Part shown: piece by piece, positions 36,243-43,316 of the stretch | How positions within the stretch are numbered: the first letter of the stretch is position 1 | Layout of the letters: every line of letters begins with the position of its first letter | Origin: Planctomycetota bacterium | GTDB lineage: Bacteria; Planctomycetota; PUPC01; DSUN01 | DNA length: 64,000 nucleotides | Direction of reading: 5' to 3' | Assembly: GCA_035384565.1 (NCBI GenBank) | Contig: DAOOIT010000028.1 | Location: forward strand, 1 to 64,000 | Notes under the pieces: generated by a model | What the model saw: the letters and a program-made list of their open reading frames with translations, nothing else | Told to the model about the DNA's origin: nothing | Database searches by the model: none | Position numbers and translations under genes: made by a program

Positions 36243-38861
36243 ATGAGCATGCGGATTGCCGTGGCGGTGCTGTGGGCGAGCGTGGCGGCCGCGGGCGAGG
36301 GGGCGGCGCCCCAGGCGCCGGCCTCCCTGGCCGACGCCCCGCCCAACACGTGGGTGAAGGCGCTGGTGACGAAGACCGGCTGGCGCGAGCAGCCCCTCTT
36401 CGTCTACGTGCCGCCGCTCAAACGCTTCGTGATGGCCAGCGGCATGCAGGCCTACGGCGGCACCGTGCCGCGGCATTACGACACCGAGGAACTCGACTTC
36501 GCCCAACTCAAGTGGTTCAACGCCTACCCGCCCGACGTGGCCGCGGGTCGGCCCGAATCGGGGCCGGTCGGCGAGGAATATGCCGAGAGGCGCGCCAAGA
36601 TGGGCCATAACGGCCCCGAGCTGTTCTACAAGGACGGCGATCACCTCCGCGTGGGCGCGGGCGGCCAATGGCTCGAATCCCGCATGGGCTATGAATGGTG
36701 CTACGTGCCCGAGGACGGGAAGATCTACGCCTACCTCCACGACAAGACCCTCCGCTACGATCCCAACGCGCGCACGTGGGAGGACCTGAAGGCGAAGCCG
36801 CGGACGACGTGTCGCCTCTGGGGCTCGATGACCTACGACCCCGTGAACAGGGAGATCCTGCACGCCGGCGGCGACGGCGGCAGCGCCGACGTGGCAACCT
36901 GGGCCTTCGACATCGCCGGGAACGAATGGCGGCGCCTCGAGTTCGGCTCCCCCGAGGCGAAGGCGCTGCTGGACAGGGCCAAGGCCCTCCGCTGGCAGGC
37001 CAAGGCCCTCCTGGGCGCCGCCTGCAACCGCTTCGCCATCACGGAGACCGATGCAGAAGCCAAGGCCGATCTCGCCGCCCAAGCCGCTGAACTCGCCGCC
37101 GCGGCCGAGAAACTCGCGCCCGACACCAACGGCGTGGCTGCCCGCCGGCTCGCGGCCGCCGTGGCCGCGGTGAAGGCCGCCAGCGCGAAGCTCTCGGGGA
37201 AGATCACGCCCGACATCATCGCCGAGGTGCGCGCGGCGCGGGTGCTCTTCGAGCAGGCGGTGGACGCCCTGGCGGTCGAGCCGCCCGGCCGCGCCCGCTC
37301 GCAAACGGCCTACGACCCCGTCCACAAGAAGATCGTCCTCTTCGGCGGCGACGGACTCGACCGCGTGCTCTCGGACACGTGGGTCTACGACTGCGCGGCG
37401 CGGACCTGGGAGCAGCGCTTCCCCGAGAAGTGCCCCACGCCGCGCGCGGGCCACATCCTGGCCTGGCTCCCGAAGGCGCGGAAGATCGTCCTCGCCGGCG
37501 GCTACAGCCGCGACTGGCTCCCCCAGGAGGTCTGGACCTACGACGTGGCGGCGAACGAGTGGAAGCCCCTCCTCCACGTCCCGCTCCAGCCCGAGGACTG
37601 GGGCCGCCAGAAGTTCAGCCCCAACGCCCCGCGCGTCACCTGCCGCGACGTGCAGACCGGCGCCGTGAACGACGACGACGTGCTCGTGTGCGTGACGCCC
37701 GGCGAGCGCCCCAGCCTCATCACCTGGGCCTGCAAGATTGACCCCTCCGTAGCCGCAAGCGTCCCGCTTGCGGAGGGCGCGATGGGGACGTCGGGCGCCT
37801 ACACCTTCAACCGCATTGACCCGGCGATCTGGGAGCAGGCCGCCAGGCCCGACCCCGAGGCGATGGCCAAGCTCTACCGCCACCTGCCCGCCAACGTCTG
37901 GACATCCCTCGACTTCCCCCGCTACGCCCCCGGCGCGCGCAACCGCTGGGGCACGACCGCCTACGACACCGCCCGCCACCAGCTCCTCTTCTGGGGCGGC
38001 GGCCACGCCACGAGCCAGGAAAACGACGTCGCCCACTTCAGCCTCCGCGGCGGCTGCTGGACCCTCGGCTACCACCCCGACGACCCCATTGACAGGGTCT
38101 ACGCCAGCCAGCCCACGCCGCTGAGCTTCAACGATCGAGCCCACGTGCCCGTCCACGCCTACAAGGCCTACTGCTACGATGCGGCGGCGGGGAAGATGCT
38201 CTACTTCGACCGCGCCTACAACCCAGCCGTCCGCGAGTGGGAGCCGCAGCCCTTCCCCGGCCTCGAGCACCGCGGCGTGATGCACAGCTTCATGGCCCCC
38301 ACCCCGCGCGGCGCCGTGACCTATTCCGACAAGGGCCTCTTCCTCCTCGACGCCAAGGCGGGCAAGTGGAACAAGCTGCCCTGGGACGGCCCGCCCTTCG
38401 GAGGCATCTGGTGCGACGGCCACGGCCTGCGCTACGACTCCAAGCGCGACTGCCTCTGGTTCGCCAACGACAAGGACATCTGGCGCTACGACCTGGCCAC
38501 GGGCAAGGCCGCGAAGCTCGGCATCGCCAAGCCCAAGGCACTCGGCCAATTCATCTTCTGGGGCGAACAGGTCTACCTGCCCGACGCCGACCTGATGCTC
38601 CTCATGCGCCTCTTCACGGCCCCCGACGGCAAGCAGCGGAACATCGTGTGGGACCCCGCCGACGGCCGCTTCTTCTGGGCCGACCTCAAGTTCGAGGCAA
38701 AGGGCAAGCCCGTGGAGTTCAAGGACAACCCGTTCAGTTGGTCCGACGCCCTCTGCTACGACCCTGCTCTCAAGCTCGCTATCCTCAACAACTCCAGCGA
38801 CTACAAGGTCTGGGTGCTGAGATTCGACCGCAACGCGGTCAAGATGGAGGTGGTGGAATGA
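36243..38861 (+). CDS. Secreted Kelch-type beta-propeller with helical insert and palindromic insertion
   Basis: An 872-residue protein; GGAGAAG lies before ATG 36243 and a short signal peptide follows (MRIAVAVLWASVAAAG). Kelch-like blades show as repeated pairs such as TTCRLWGSMTYDPVNREILHAGG, SQTAYDPVHKKIVLFGG, TWVYD, and GHILAWLPKARKIVLAGG. Between early blades, residues about 235-345 are an Ala-rich helical stretch (ALRWQAKALLGAA onward) that likely forms a helical hairpin projecting from the propeller. At residues about 502-512 an in-frame GTAG hairpin (37749-37775) adds SVAASVPLAEGAM. The protein probably binds an extracellular ligand or forms an enzyme such as a galactose-oxidase-like fold. 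I see no obvious copper ligands. Its stop overlaps the next start. Confidence 0.75.
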   Translation: MSMRIAVAVLWASVAAAGEGAAPQAPASLADAPPNTWVKALVTKTGWREQPLFVYVPPLKRFVMASGMQAYGGTVPRHYDTEELDFAQLKWFNAYPPDVAAGRPESGPVGEEYAERRAKMGHNGPELFYKDGDHLRVGAGGQWLESRMGYEWCYVPEDGKIYAYLHDKTLRYDPNARTWEDLKAKPRTTCRLWGSMTYDPVNREILHAGGDGGSADVATWAFDIAGNEWRRLEFGSPEAKALLDRAKALRWQAKALLGAACNRFAITETDAEAKADLAAQAAELAAAAEKLAPDTNGVAARRLAAAVAAVKAASAKLSGKITPDIIAEVRAARVLFEQAVDALAVEPPGRARSQTAYDPVHKKIVLFGGDGLDRVLSDTWVYDCAARTWEQRFPEKCPTPRAGHILAWLPKARKIVLAGGYSRDWLPQEVWTYDVAANEWKPLLHVPLQPEDWGRQKFSPNAPRVTCRDVQTGAVNDDDVLVCVTPGERPSLITWACKIDPSVAASVPLAEGAMGTSGAYTFNRIDPAIWEQAARPDPEAMAKLYRHLPANVWTSLDFPRYAPGARNRWGTTAYDTARHQLLFWGGGHATSQENDVAHFSLRGGCWTLGYHPDDPIDRVYASQPTPLSFNDRAHVPVHAYKAYCYDAAAGKMLYFDRAYNPAVREWEPQPFPGLEHRGVMHSFMAPTPRGAVTYSDKGLFLLDAKAGKWNKLPWDGPPFGGIWCDGHGLRYDSKRDCLWFANDKDIWRYDLATGKAAKLGIAKPKALGQFIFWGEQVYLPDADLMLLMRLFTAPDGKQRNIVWDPADGRFFWADLKFEAKGKPVEFKDNPFSWSDALCYDPALKLAILNNSSDYKVWVLRFDRNAVKMEVVE
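37749..37775. repeat. GTAG-hairpin repeat inside the Kelch gene
   Basis: CCGCAAGCG (37753-37761) and CGCTTGCGG (37765-37773) are perfect nine-base arms around TCC, preceded by GTAG. Same family as 26193 and 45651, which are intergenic. Confidence 0.8.
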
Positions 38862-39559
38862 GCCTGGTGAGGCCCGACAGCTTGGCCGGGACCCTCGATG
38901 CGGTGGACGAGGCGCTCTTCTTCGGGCGGCAGTTATCGGAGGCGGACCGGCGCGAAGCCGCGGCCTGGATTGCGGCTCGCCAGGGCCTGCCGGGTTCCTA
39001 CCACGGCCTGTTCGCGCCCACGGAGAGGGACCGTTCCCAGGGAATCAGGCTATTCACCGGCGAGACGGTCACGACCCACGCGGGGAAGGCCCACGTGCTG
39101 GGCGAGGAGGCCTGCCGAGCACTCCTCCTTCTCGACGTGGACACCGAAGAGGTCGGCCGCGCCCTGGGCCGCGCGACCGAGGGGATGCTCGAGCGCCTGC
39201 GCGCTGCCGAGGAGCGCGAGAAACACGTGGGCCGTCCCTGGCTCGGCCAGTACTGCTGCGGCAAGTGCACGGTCGCCCTCTGGCGCCATCTCGCCGCCGG
39301 CGGCCTCGAGCGCGCCGAGCATCATCTGGCCGCCGGCGCCGAAGCCCTCCGCCTCTCGCGCGATGGCGAAGGCCGCTGGCGCCGCTTCCCCTTCCACTAC
39401 ACGCTCCTGGTCCTAAGCGAGATGGACGTTTCACTTGCGGCCGACGAATTGCGCTATGCCGCCCCCGCCGTCCAGCGCCTCGCCAATCGCCCCCCGTCCA
39501 GCGACCCCTTCGCCACCCGCCGCCACGCCCTCGCGGAACGCGTCCTCGCCAAGGTCTGA
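38858..39559 (+). CDS. Conserved-looking hypothetical protein
   Basis: A 233-residue protein whose ATG overlaps the Kelch stop (ATGA), hence coupled. It is mainly helical. The centre has GQYCCGKCTVALWRHLAAGGLERAEHHLAAGAEAL, a Cys-Cys-x-x-Cys cluster next to a helical repeat that recalls terpenoid-cyclase-like or squalene-cyclase-like alpha-toroids. I would not call a function. No signal peptide, so it is cytoplasmic despite coupling to an exported propeller. A strong hairpin (39576-39606) follows and may end the operon. Confidence 0.6.
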   Translation: MSLVRPDSLAGTLDAVDEALFFGRQLSEADRREAAAWIAARQGLPGSYHGLFAPTERDRSQGIRLFTGETVTTHAGKAHVLGEEACRALLLLDVDTEEVGRALGRATEGMLERLRAAEEREKHVGRPWLGQYCCGKCTVALWRHLAAGGLERAEHHLAAGAEALRLSRDGEGRWRRFPFHYTLLVLSEMDVSLAADELRYAAPAVQRLANRPPSSDPFATRRHALAERVLAKV

Positions 39560-39575
39560 CGAGAGGGCGCCGACT

Positions 39576-39606
39576 CCCTCCCGAACGTTCGATGCGTTCG
39601 GGAGGG
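39576..39606. terminator. Perfect CCTCCCG hairpin between convergent genes
   Basis: CCCTCCCGAACG and CGTTCGGGAGGG, 12-base perfect arms with loop TTCGATG, 16 bases after a stop codon. No T-run. It belongs to the CCTCCCG repeat family but is well placed as a bidirectional terminator. Confidence 0.6.
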
Positions 39607-39644
39607 TAACGTCGTGGCGCACGAGCAGGTTCCCCCGGCTACTA

Positions 39645-39676
39645 CCCTCCCGAAGGCATTGGAACCTCGGGGAGGG
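39645..39676. repeat. CCTCCCG-family hairpin, imperfect
   Basis: CCCTCCCGAAGG pairs with CCTCGGGGAGGG, with a one-base slip. It ends three bases before the stop of the minus-strand gene at 39679. Confidence 0.55.
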
Positions 39677-39678
39677 GC

Positions 39679-40530
39679 TCACTGGGCGGAGCGGGGTTCG
39701 ATGACGAGGGCGCGGATGAGCCAGTAGCCGCCGCCTCGGTGCTGGACCCAGCCGCCGAATGTCACCAGCGTGGGCGCCGCGACGGCGGGCGCCTTGAAGC
39801 GCAGAAGGACGGTGTGACTCGGCTGGTCCTTGAGCGGCTTGCCCGTGTCAATCACCACGGCGCCGCCGCTCGCGGCCACGGGGAGGGTGTCGCAGACGGC
39901 CTCGGCGGGCGCCAGATGGGCGGGGCTGGTGACGATGCCGTCCTTCTCCTCGGGGGGCTTGCTCTTGGTGCCGAGGCTGAGCGTGCCCTGGCCCGCCGCC
40001 GTGATGAGCTTGACCTCGATGTCGGCGCCCGCGGCTACGCGAAGCGCGGGATGTTCGCACCACAGGCCGGTCTGTCGGCCGCCCGAGCCGTTGACGCCGT
40101 GGGTGGTGACGATGGCCTCGGCGGGCGCGGCAGCGGGAGGCTTGGCGAGATCGAGGAGGCCCAGGCGCTTGCCGCCCGACCGGAACTCGGCCAGGCCCTT
40201 GCCGAGGAGGGGCGAGGCATCCACGTCGGCCGCCCCGCCGGCGGGCACCTCCCAGGGGCCGGCGAGGGTCTCGACGGGCTTCTGGGGCAGCGGGTTCGCC
40301 TCGCGGAAGGCGCGCCCTCCCTCGCGGACATCTATGTTGACGGTCTGGACGGTGATGGTGGCAGGCTCGCGGCTGAGGTTGGCGATGAGATAGCGGGGTT
40401 TGCCGCCCTGCCAGTATTCCTGCACGTAGAGGCCGGTCCGCCAGTCCAGCCCCACGCCGATCTGGGACCCCACGGCCGCCGCCACGAGGGCGCACGCCGC
40501 CAGCGCCGCCAGCCAGAGCCGCACGCGCAT
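39679..40530 (-). CDS. Secreted protein of unknown function
   Basis: A 283-residue protein starting at ATG 40530 (AGGAG 8 bases upstream); the in-frame extension further upstream has no ribosome-binding site. The N-terminus is a signal or anchor (LWLAALAACALVAAAVGSQIGVGL). The mature part is beta-rich, with a first domain holding YLIANLSREPATITVQTVNIDVREGG (immunoglobulin-like) and a second ending TVLLRFKAPAVAAPTLVTFGGWV. There are no catalytic motifs. It is monocistronic on its strand, with long repeat-rich DNA upstream. Confidence 0.6.
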   Translation of the reverse strand: MRVRLWLAALAACALVAAAVGSQIGVGLDWRTGLYVQEYWQGGKPRYLIANLSREPATITVQTVNIDVREGGRAFREANPLPQKPVETLAGPWEVPAGGAADVDASPLLGKGLAEFRSGGKRLGLLDLAKPPAAAPAEAIVTTHGVNGSGGRQTGLWCEHPALRVAAGADIEVKLITAAGQGTLSLGTKSKPPEEKDGIVTSPAHLAPAEAVCDTLPVAASGGAVVIDTGKPLKDQPSHTVLLRFKAPAVAAPTLVTFGGWVQHRGGGYWLIRALVIEPRSAQ

Positions 40531-41095
40531 TTCGAGGACTCCTTTGTGTGGACGGCTTCTCTCCCCTTTCTCGTAGACGCGGTTTCGGCAGCGCGGTTCC
40601 ATCGCCGACCTGGGGCAGGCGGAGTCAGAGGGCGCCGTCGGACCGGCGGCCCGGGACGGTGTCGGCTCGCTTCGCAGCCTTCAGCCGCCGCTCGCGGCAG
40701 GGGTGGACAGGAATCGCGGCCCTTCAGGGTCTGGCGCGCTTGGCTCGAGTGGCCGGTGCAGGTGTGAGCGTGCCTCCCCCTGGCAGACCTGGCGGGTCCC
40801 CTGGAGGGCTTTGCCGGGCGCCTGCGGGCGCTCTCCGCCCATACTTGCTCAATCCTGAGAGGGAGGAAGTGAGCAAGTATGGGTAGAATGGCGAGGATTG
40901 GCGATTCTCGCGGCTCCGGCCATTCTCGCTCATCTTCGGGATGAGCAAGTATGAGAGGGAGAGCGTCCTGAGAGCATAAGGCATTGCGGCATATAGGGTT
41001 ATGAGGTGGCCGCCGCTGGCGCCACAGCGCCAGCCCCACGCTCTCGAACGGCGGCATGGACCAGGACGCTGCCTTGCACGTTGACGCTGCGCGGC
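40531..41095. other. Repeat-rich intergenic region
   Basis: No gene. It contains the CATACTTGCTCA inverted repeat (40838-40883), a half copy (TGAGCAAGTATG at 40942-40953) and GC-rich sequence. The divergent promoter for the methyltransferase begins at 41096. Confidence 0.55.
40838..40883. repeat. CATACTTGCTCA inverted repeat
   Basis: CCCATACTTGCTCA (40838-40851) and TGAGCAAGTATGGG (40870-40883): perfect 14-base arms around 18 bases. Two further members are at 55292 and 55372. Confidence 0.8.
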
Positions 41096-41123
41096 TTGAC
41101 CCCGGGGCGCGCTCCACTATAAT
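41096..41123 (+). promoter_or_regulatory. Strong sigma70-type promoter of the orphan methyltransferase
   Basis: TTGACC (41096-41101), a 16-base spacer, and perfect TATAAT (41118-41123). Transcription would start near 41130, only about 3 bases before ATG 41133, and there is no ribosome-binding site, so the mRNA is probably leaderless. Confidence 0.75.
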
Positions 41124-41132
41124 TCCTCGATT

Positions 41133-42023
41133 ATGGACATGATGGGCATGACGGAACCGGTCGGCACCATTCATTTCGCTGATAATCTGACGGTGCTGCG
41201 CGGGATGCCCGCCGACTCGGTGGACCTCATCTATATTGACCCCCCGTTCAACACGGGCAAGGTGCAGCGGCGCACGCAGATCCGCACCGCGCAGAGCGAG
41301 GCAGGCGACCGCGTGGGCTTCGCGGGCCGGCGTTACGAGACCATCCGCATCGGTTCGAGGTGCTTCGCCGACCTGTTCGACGACTATCTGGCCTTCCTCG
41401 AGCCGCGCCTGGTCGAGGCCCGCCGCGTGCTGGCGCCGCACGGCTCGCTCTACGTCCACCTCGACTGCCGCGAGGTCCACTACGCCAAGGTGCTGCTCGA
41501 CGCGATCTTCGGGCGCGAGGCGTTTCTCAACGAGGTCATCTGGGCCTACGACTACGGCGCCCGCACGCGGCGGCGGTGGCCGGCCAAGCACGACAACATC
41601 CTGTTCTACGCGAAGGACCCCGCGAACTACGTCTTCAACTACGACGACATCGAGCGCATCCCGTACATGGCCCCCGGCCTCGTCGGCCCCGAGAAGGCGG
41701 CCCGGGGCAAGACGCCCACCGACACGTGGTGGCACACGATCGTGCCGACGACCGGCGCCGAGAAGACCGGCTACCCCACGCAGAAGCCGCTGGGCATTCT
41801 CCGGCGCATCGTGCAGGCATCGTCGCCGAAGGGGGGGCTCGTCCTCGACTTCTTCGCGGGCAGCGGCACCACGGGCGCAGCGTGCCTGGAGTTGGGCCGC
41901 CGCTTCATCCTGGTGGACGACAACCCCGAGGCTCTGGCCGTGATGGCCAGACGCTTCACGGGCGTGGAGGGGATCTGCTGGGTGGGCTTCGAGCCCGCAT
42001 CGGTTACGAGTTCGGGGAGTTAG
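41133..42023 (+). CDS. Orphan beta-class site-specific DNA methyltransferase
   Basis: A 296-residue protein. Motif IV DLIYIDPPFNTG (near residue 34) precedes motif I LDFFAGSGTTGAACLELGRRFILVDDNP (near residue 235), the order of beta-class amino-methyltransferases (type II/III and CcrM-like N6-adenine or N4-cytosine enzymes). TGYPTQKPLGILRRI, before motif I, is the usual motif X-like lead. No endonuclease gene is adjacent; the next gene is a small membrane or lipoprotein-like protein. It is therefore likely solitary, acting in regulation or protection. ATGs at 41133, 41139, 41142 and 41148 are all possible starts; the promoter favours the first. Confidence 0.88.
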   Translation: MDMMGMTEPVGTIHFADNLTVLRGMPADSVDLIYIDPPFNTGKVQRRTQIRTAQSEAGDRVGFAGRRYETIRIGSRCFADLFDDYLAFLEPRLVEARRVLAPHGSLYVHLDCREVHYAKVLLDAIFGREAFLNEVIWAYDYGARTRRRWPAKHDNILFYAKDPANYVFNYDDIERIPYMAPGLVGPEKAARGKTPTDTWWHTIVPTTGAEKTGYPTQKPLGILRRIVQASSPKGGLVLDFFAGSGTTGAACLELGRRFILVDDNPEALAVMARRFTGVEGICWVGFEPASVTSSGS

Positions 42024-42033
42024 GAGACCGGCG

Positions 42034-42525
42034 ATGCGTGGCCCCTTGTGTCCCTCTCGACGCGGGCTTCTCCTGGGCGCGGGCGCCCTGGCGGCCTGGA
42101 GCCTGTTGCTCTTCAGCGCCGGCGCCATCTGGCAGCCCGCGTGGGTGCAGAAGCTCTGGATTCACGTGTGGCCCTCGAGCCGATGGGAGCGGCACAACGC
42201 TCTCGGGAGGCTCATCATCCCCGGCATGACCCCCGCCGAGGTCAAGGGCATCCTGGGGCCGCCCTCGCGCGAGGACGAGATGGCGGGGAAGCTGACATGG
42301 ATGTACCACGATGGCAGCGGAACGGCGGGGCACGATCTGGATGTGGTGTTTGAGGTTCTGGCGTGGGGGCCGGCGGGCCAGAAGGAATTGCGCGTGCGGG
42401 AGGTGGTTCAGGACCACGAGTTCGTGCGATTCGGCCCCATCAGCACGGACTACGGGCGGAAGTACTATAGGATCTCAGTCACCCAACCGACCCCGCCGCC
42501 TCGGGGCCCCGATGCCCTCCAGTGA
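42034..42525 (+). CDS. Small BamE/SmpA-like exported protein
   Basis: A 163-residue protein 10 bases after the methyltransferase stop, so likely co-transcribed. The N-terminus is a membrane anchor or signal (RRGLLLGAGALAAWSLLLFSAGAIW). The conserved piece IIPGMTPAEVKGILGPPSREDE, then KLTWMYHDGSG, is the helix-turn-strand of the BamE/SmpA (OmlA) fold, seen widely in small envelope proteins. The C-terminus is beta-rich. There is no lipobox Cys, so it is probably anchored by the N-terminal helix. The function is not known beyond the fold suggestion. Confidence 0.6.
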   Translation: MRGPLCPSRRGLLLGAGALAAWSLLLFSAGAIWQPAWVQKLWIHVWPSSRWERHNALGRLIIPGMTPAEVKGILGPPSREDEMAGKLTWMYHDGSGTAGHDLDVVFEVLAWGPAGQKELRVREVVQDHEFVRFGPISTDYGRKYYRISVTQPTPPPRGPDALQ

Positions 42526-42572
42526 CGGGGGGGAATGGCCGGGGGTAGCCCGCGAACTTGGGCGAGACGGCC

Positions 42573-42974
42573 TCAGGCGCGCAGGAGGGTGAAGCGGGGG
42601 TTGCTACGGAGAGCGGCATGGAAAGTCAGGGTGGTCTCGGCGCCCGCAGCGGCGTTCGCGCGGCCGAGGTAGTAGTCGGCGAAGTCGCCGGGGCCGACCC
42701 GGTAGTCGTTGAGAGCCTGTCGAACCGTGTCATTGTCGGCGATCTCGAACTGAACCGTGATGAGCATCTGCTCCAGCAGAGGCGCGATCTCGCCTCTGGA
42801 CAAACCATACGCGGCCCTGAGGACCCAGACGAGTTCACACAGGGCAACCGGCTGGATGAGAAGGCTCTCGCTCCGGCTGCGCACGGCCTCGATCTCGCGG
42901 ACGGCGACGGCAGCTTGTCGGGGGGCGTCCTTCACGATGTAGCGCACGAGGAGGTTGGTGTCGAGCCCCTTCAT
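42573..42974 (-). CDS. vapC: PIN-domain toxin (VapC-like)
   Basis: A 133-residue PIN protein. The first acidic residue is in GLDTNLLVRYIVKD. The second is the Glu in QPVALCELVWVL. The third and fourth lie in GDFADYYLGRANAAAGAETTLTF, where Asp of DFADY is present but the usual late Asp (FDRK) is replaced within TFHAAL. Such PIN proteins are Mg-dependent endoribonucleases acting on tRNA or rRNA. The start overlaps the antitoxin stop (ATGA), the standard coupling. Downstream is a convergent gene with a 47-base gap. Confidence 0.9.
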   Translation of the reverse strand: MKGLDTNLLVRYIVKDAPRQAAVAVREIEAVRSRSESLLIQPVALCELVWVLRAAYGLSRGEIAPLLEQMLITVQFEIADNDTVRQALNDYRVGPGDFADYYLGRANAAAGAETTLTFHAALRSNPRFTLLRA

Positions 42975-43219
42975 CTCTTGAGTCTCCCACCCATCGTGCG
43001 GATCGCTTCGTTCATCTCCTCGATGGACACGGGCCGCCTGCCGGGGCGATAGAGCATGCCTTCGAGTTCCCGGACATCTACTGTAGCGGGGCGGATCACG
43101 ATATCACCGTTGTCCTGAACTACAAAGTCCACCCTGTCGCCGGGATGAACCCCGAGGCGGTCGCGGATCACCTTGGGGATGACGAGCTGCCCTTTGGTGG
43201 ATAGCCTGGCTGCGGCCAT
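42971..43219 (-). CDS. vapB: AbrB/MazE-type antitoxin (VapB-like)
   Basis: An 82-residue protein. The N-terminal swapped-hairpin DNA-binding fold is clear: ARLSTKGQLVIPKVIRDRLGVHPGDRVDFVVQDNGDIVIRPAT. The C-terminal 35 residues (LEGMLYRPGRRPVSIEEMNEAIR) are the toxin-wrapping tail typical of VapB partners of PIN toxins. AGGAG lies 7 bases before ATG 43219. The complex usually represses its own promoter, which is well defined at 43268-43296. Confidence 0.93.
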   Translation of the reverse strand: MAAARLSTKGQLVIPKVIRDRLGVHPGDRVDFVVQDNGDIVIRPATVDVRELEGMLYRPGRRPVSIEEMNEAIRTMGGRLKR

Positions 43220-43267
43220 TGCTTTCTCCTGACCGGTTGCCTTACCAGCTGATCCGATTCCTACCTG

Positions 43268-43296
43268 ATAGTAAGACTTCTGGGCATCTTTGTCAA
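43268..43296 (-). promoter_or_regulatory. Promoter of vapBC
   Basis: On the minus strand TTGACA (43291-43296), a 17-base spacer, and TACTAT (43268-43273). Leader of about 40 bases to vapB. Confidence 0.8.
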
Positions 43297-43316
43297 GTTC
43301 ACCCGCGGCCCAACCA

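Noticed and set aside
34965..38549. A 1194-codon open frame on the minus strand across the aldo/keto reductase and Kelch genes
   Set aside because: It covers two real genes on opposite strands and shows no motif or signal; composition is that of a GC shadow.
42573..42974. Possibility that the PIN toxin is inactive
   Set aside because: The late acidic residue is not in its usual context, but PIN domains vary there; the first three acidic positions are present, so I kept it as a probable active toxin.
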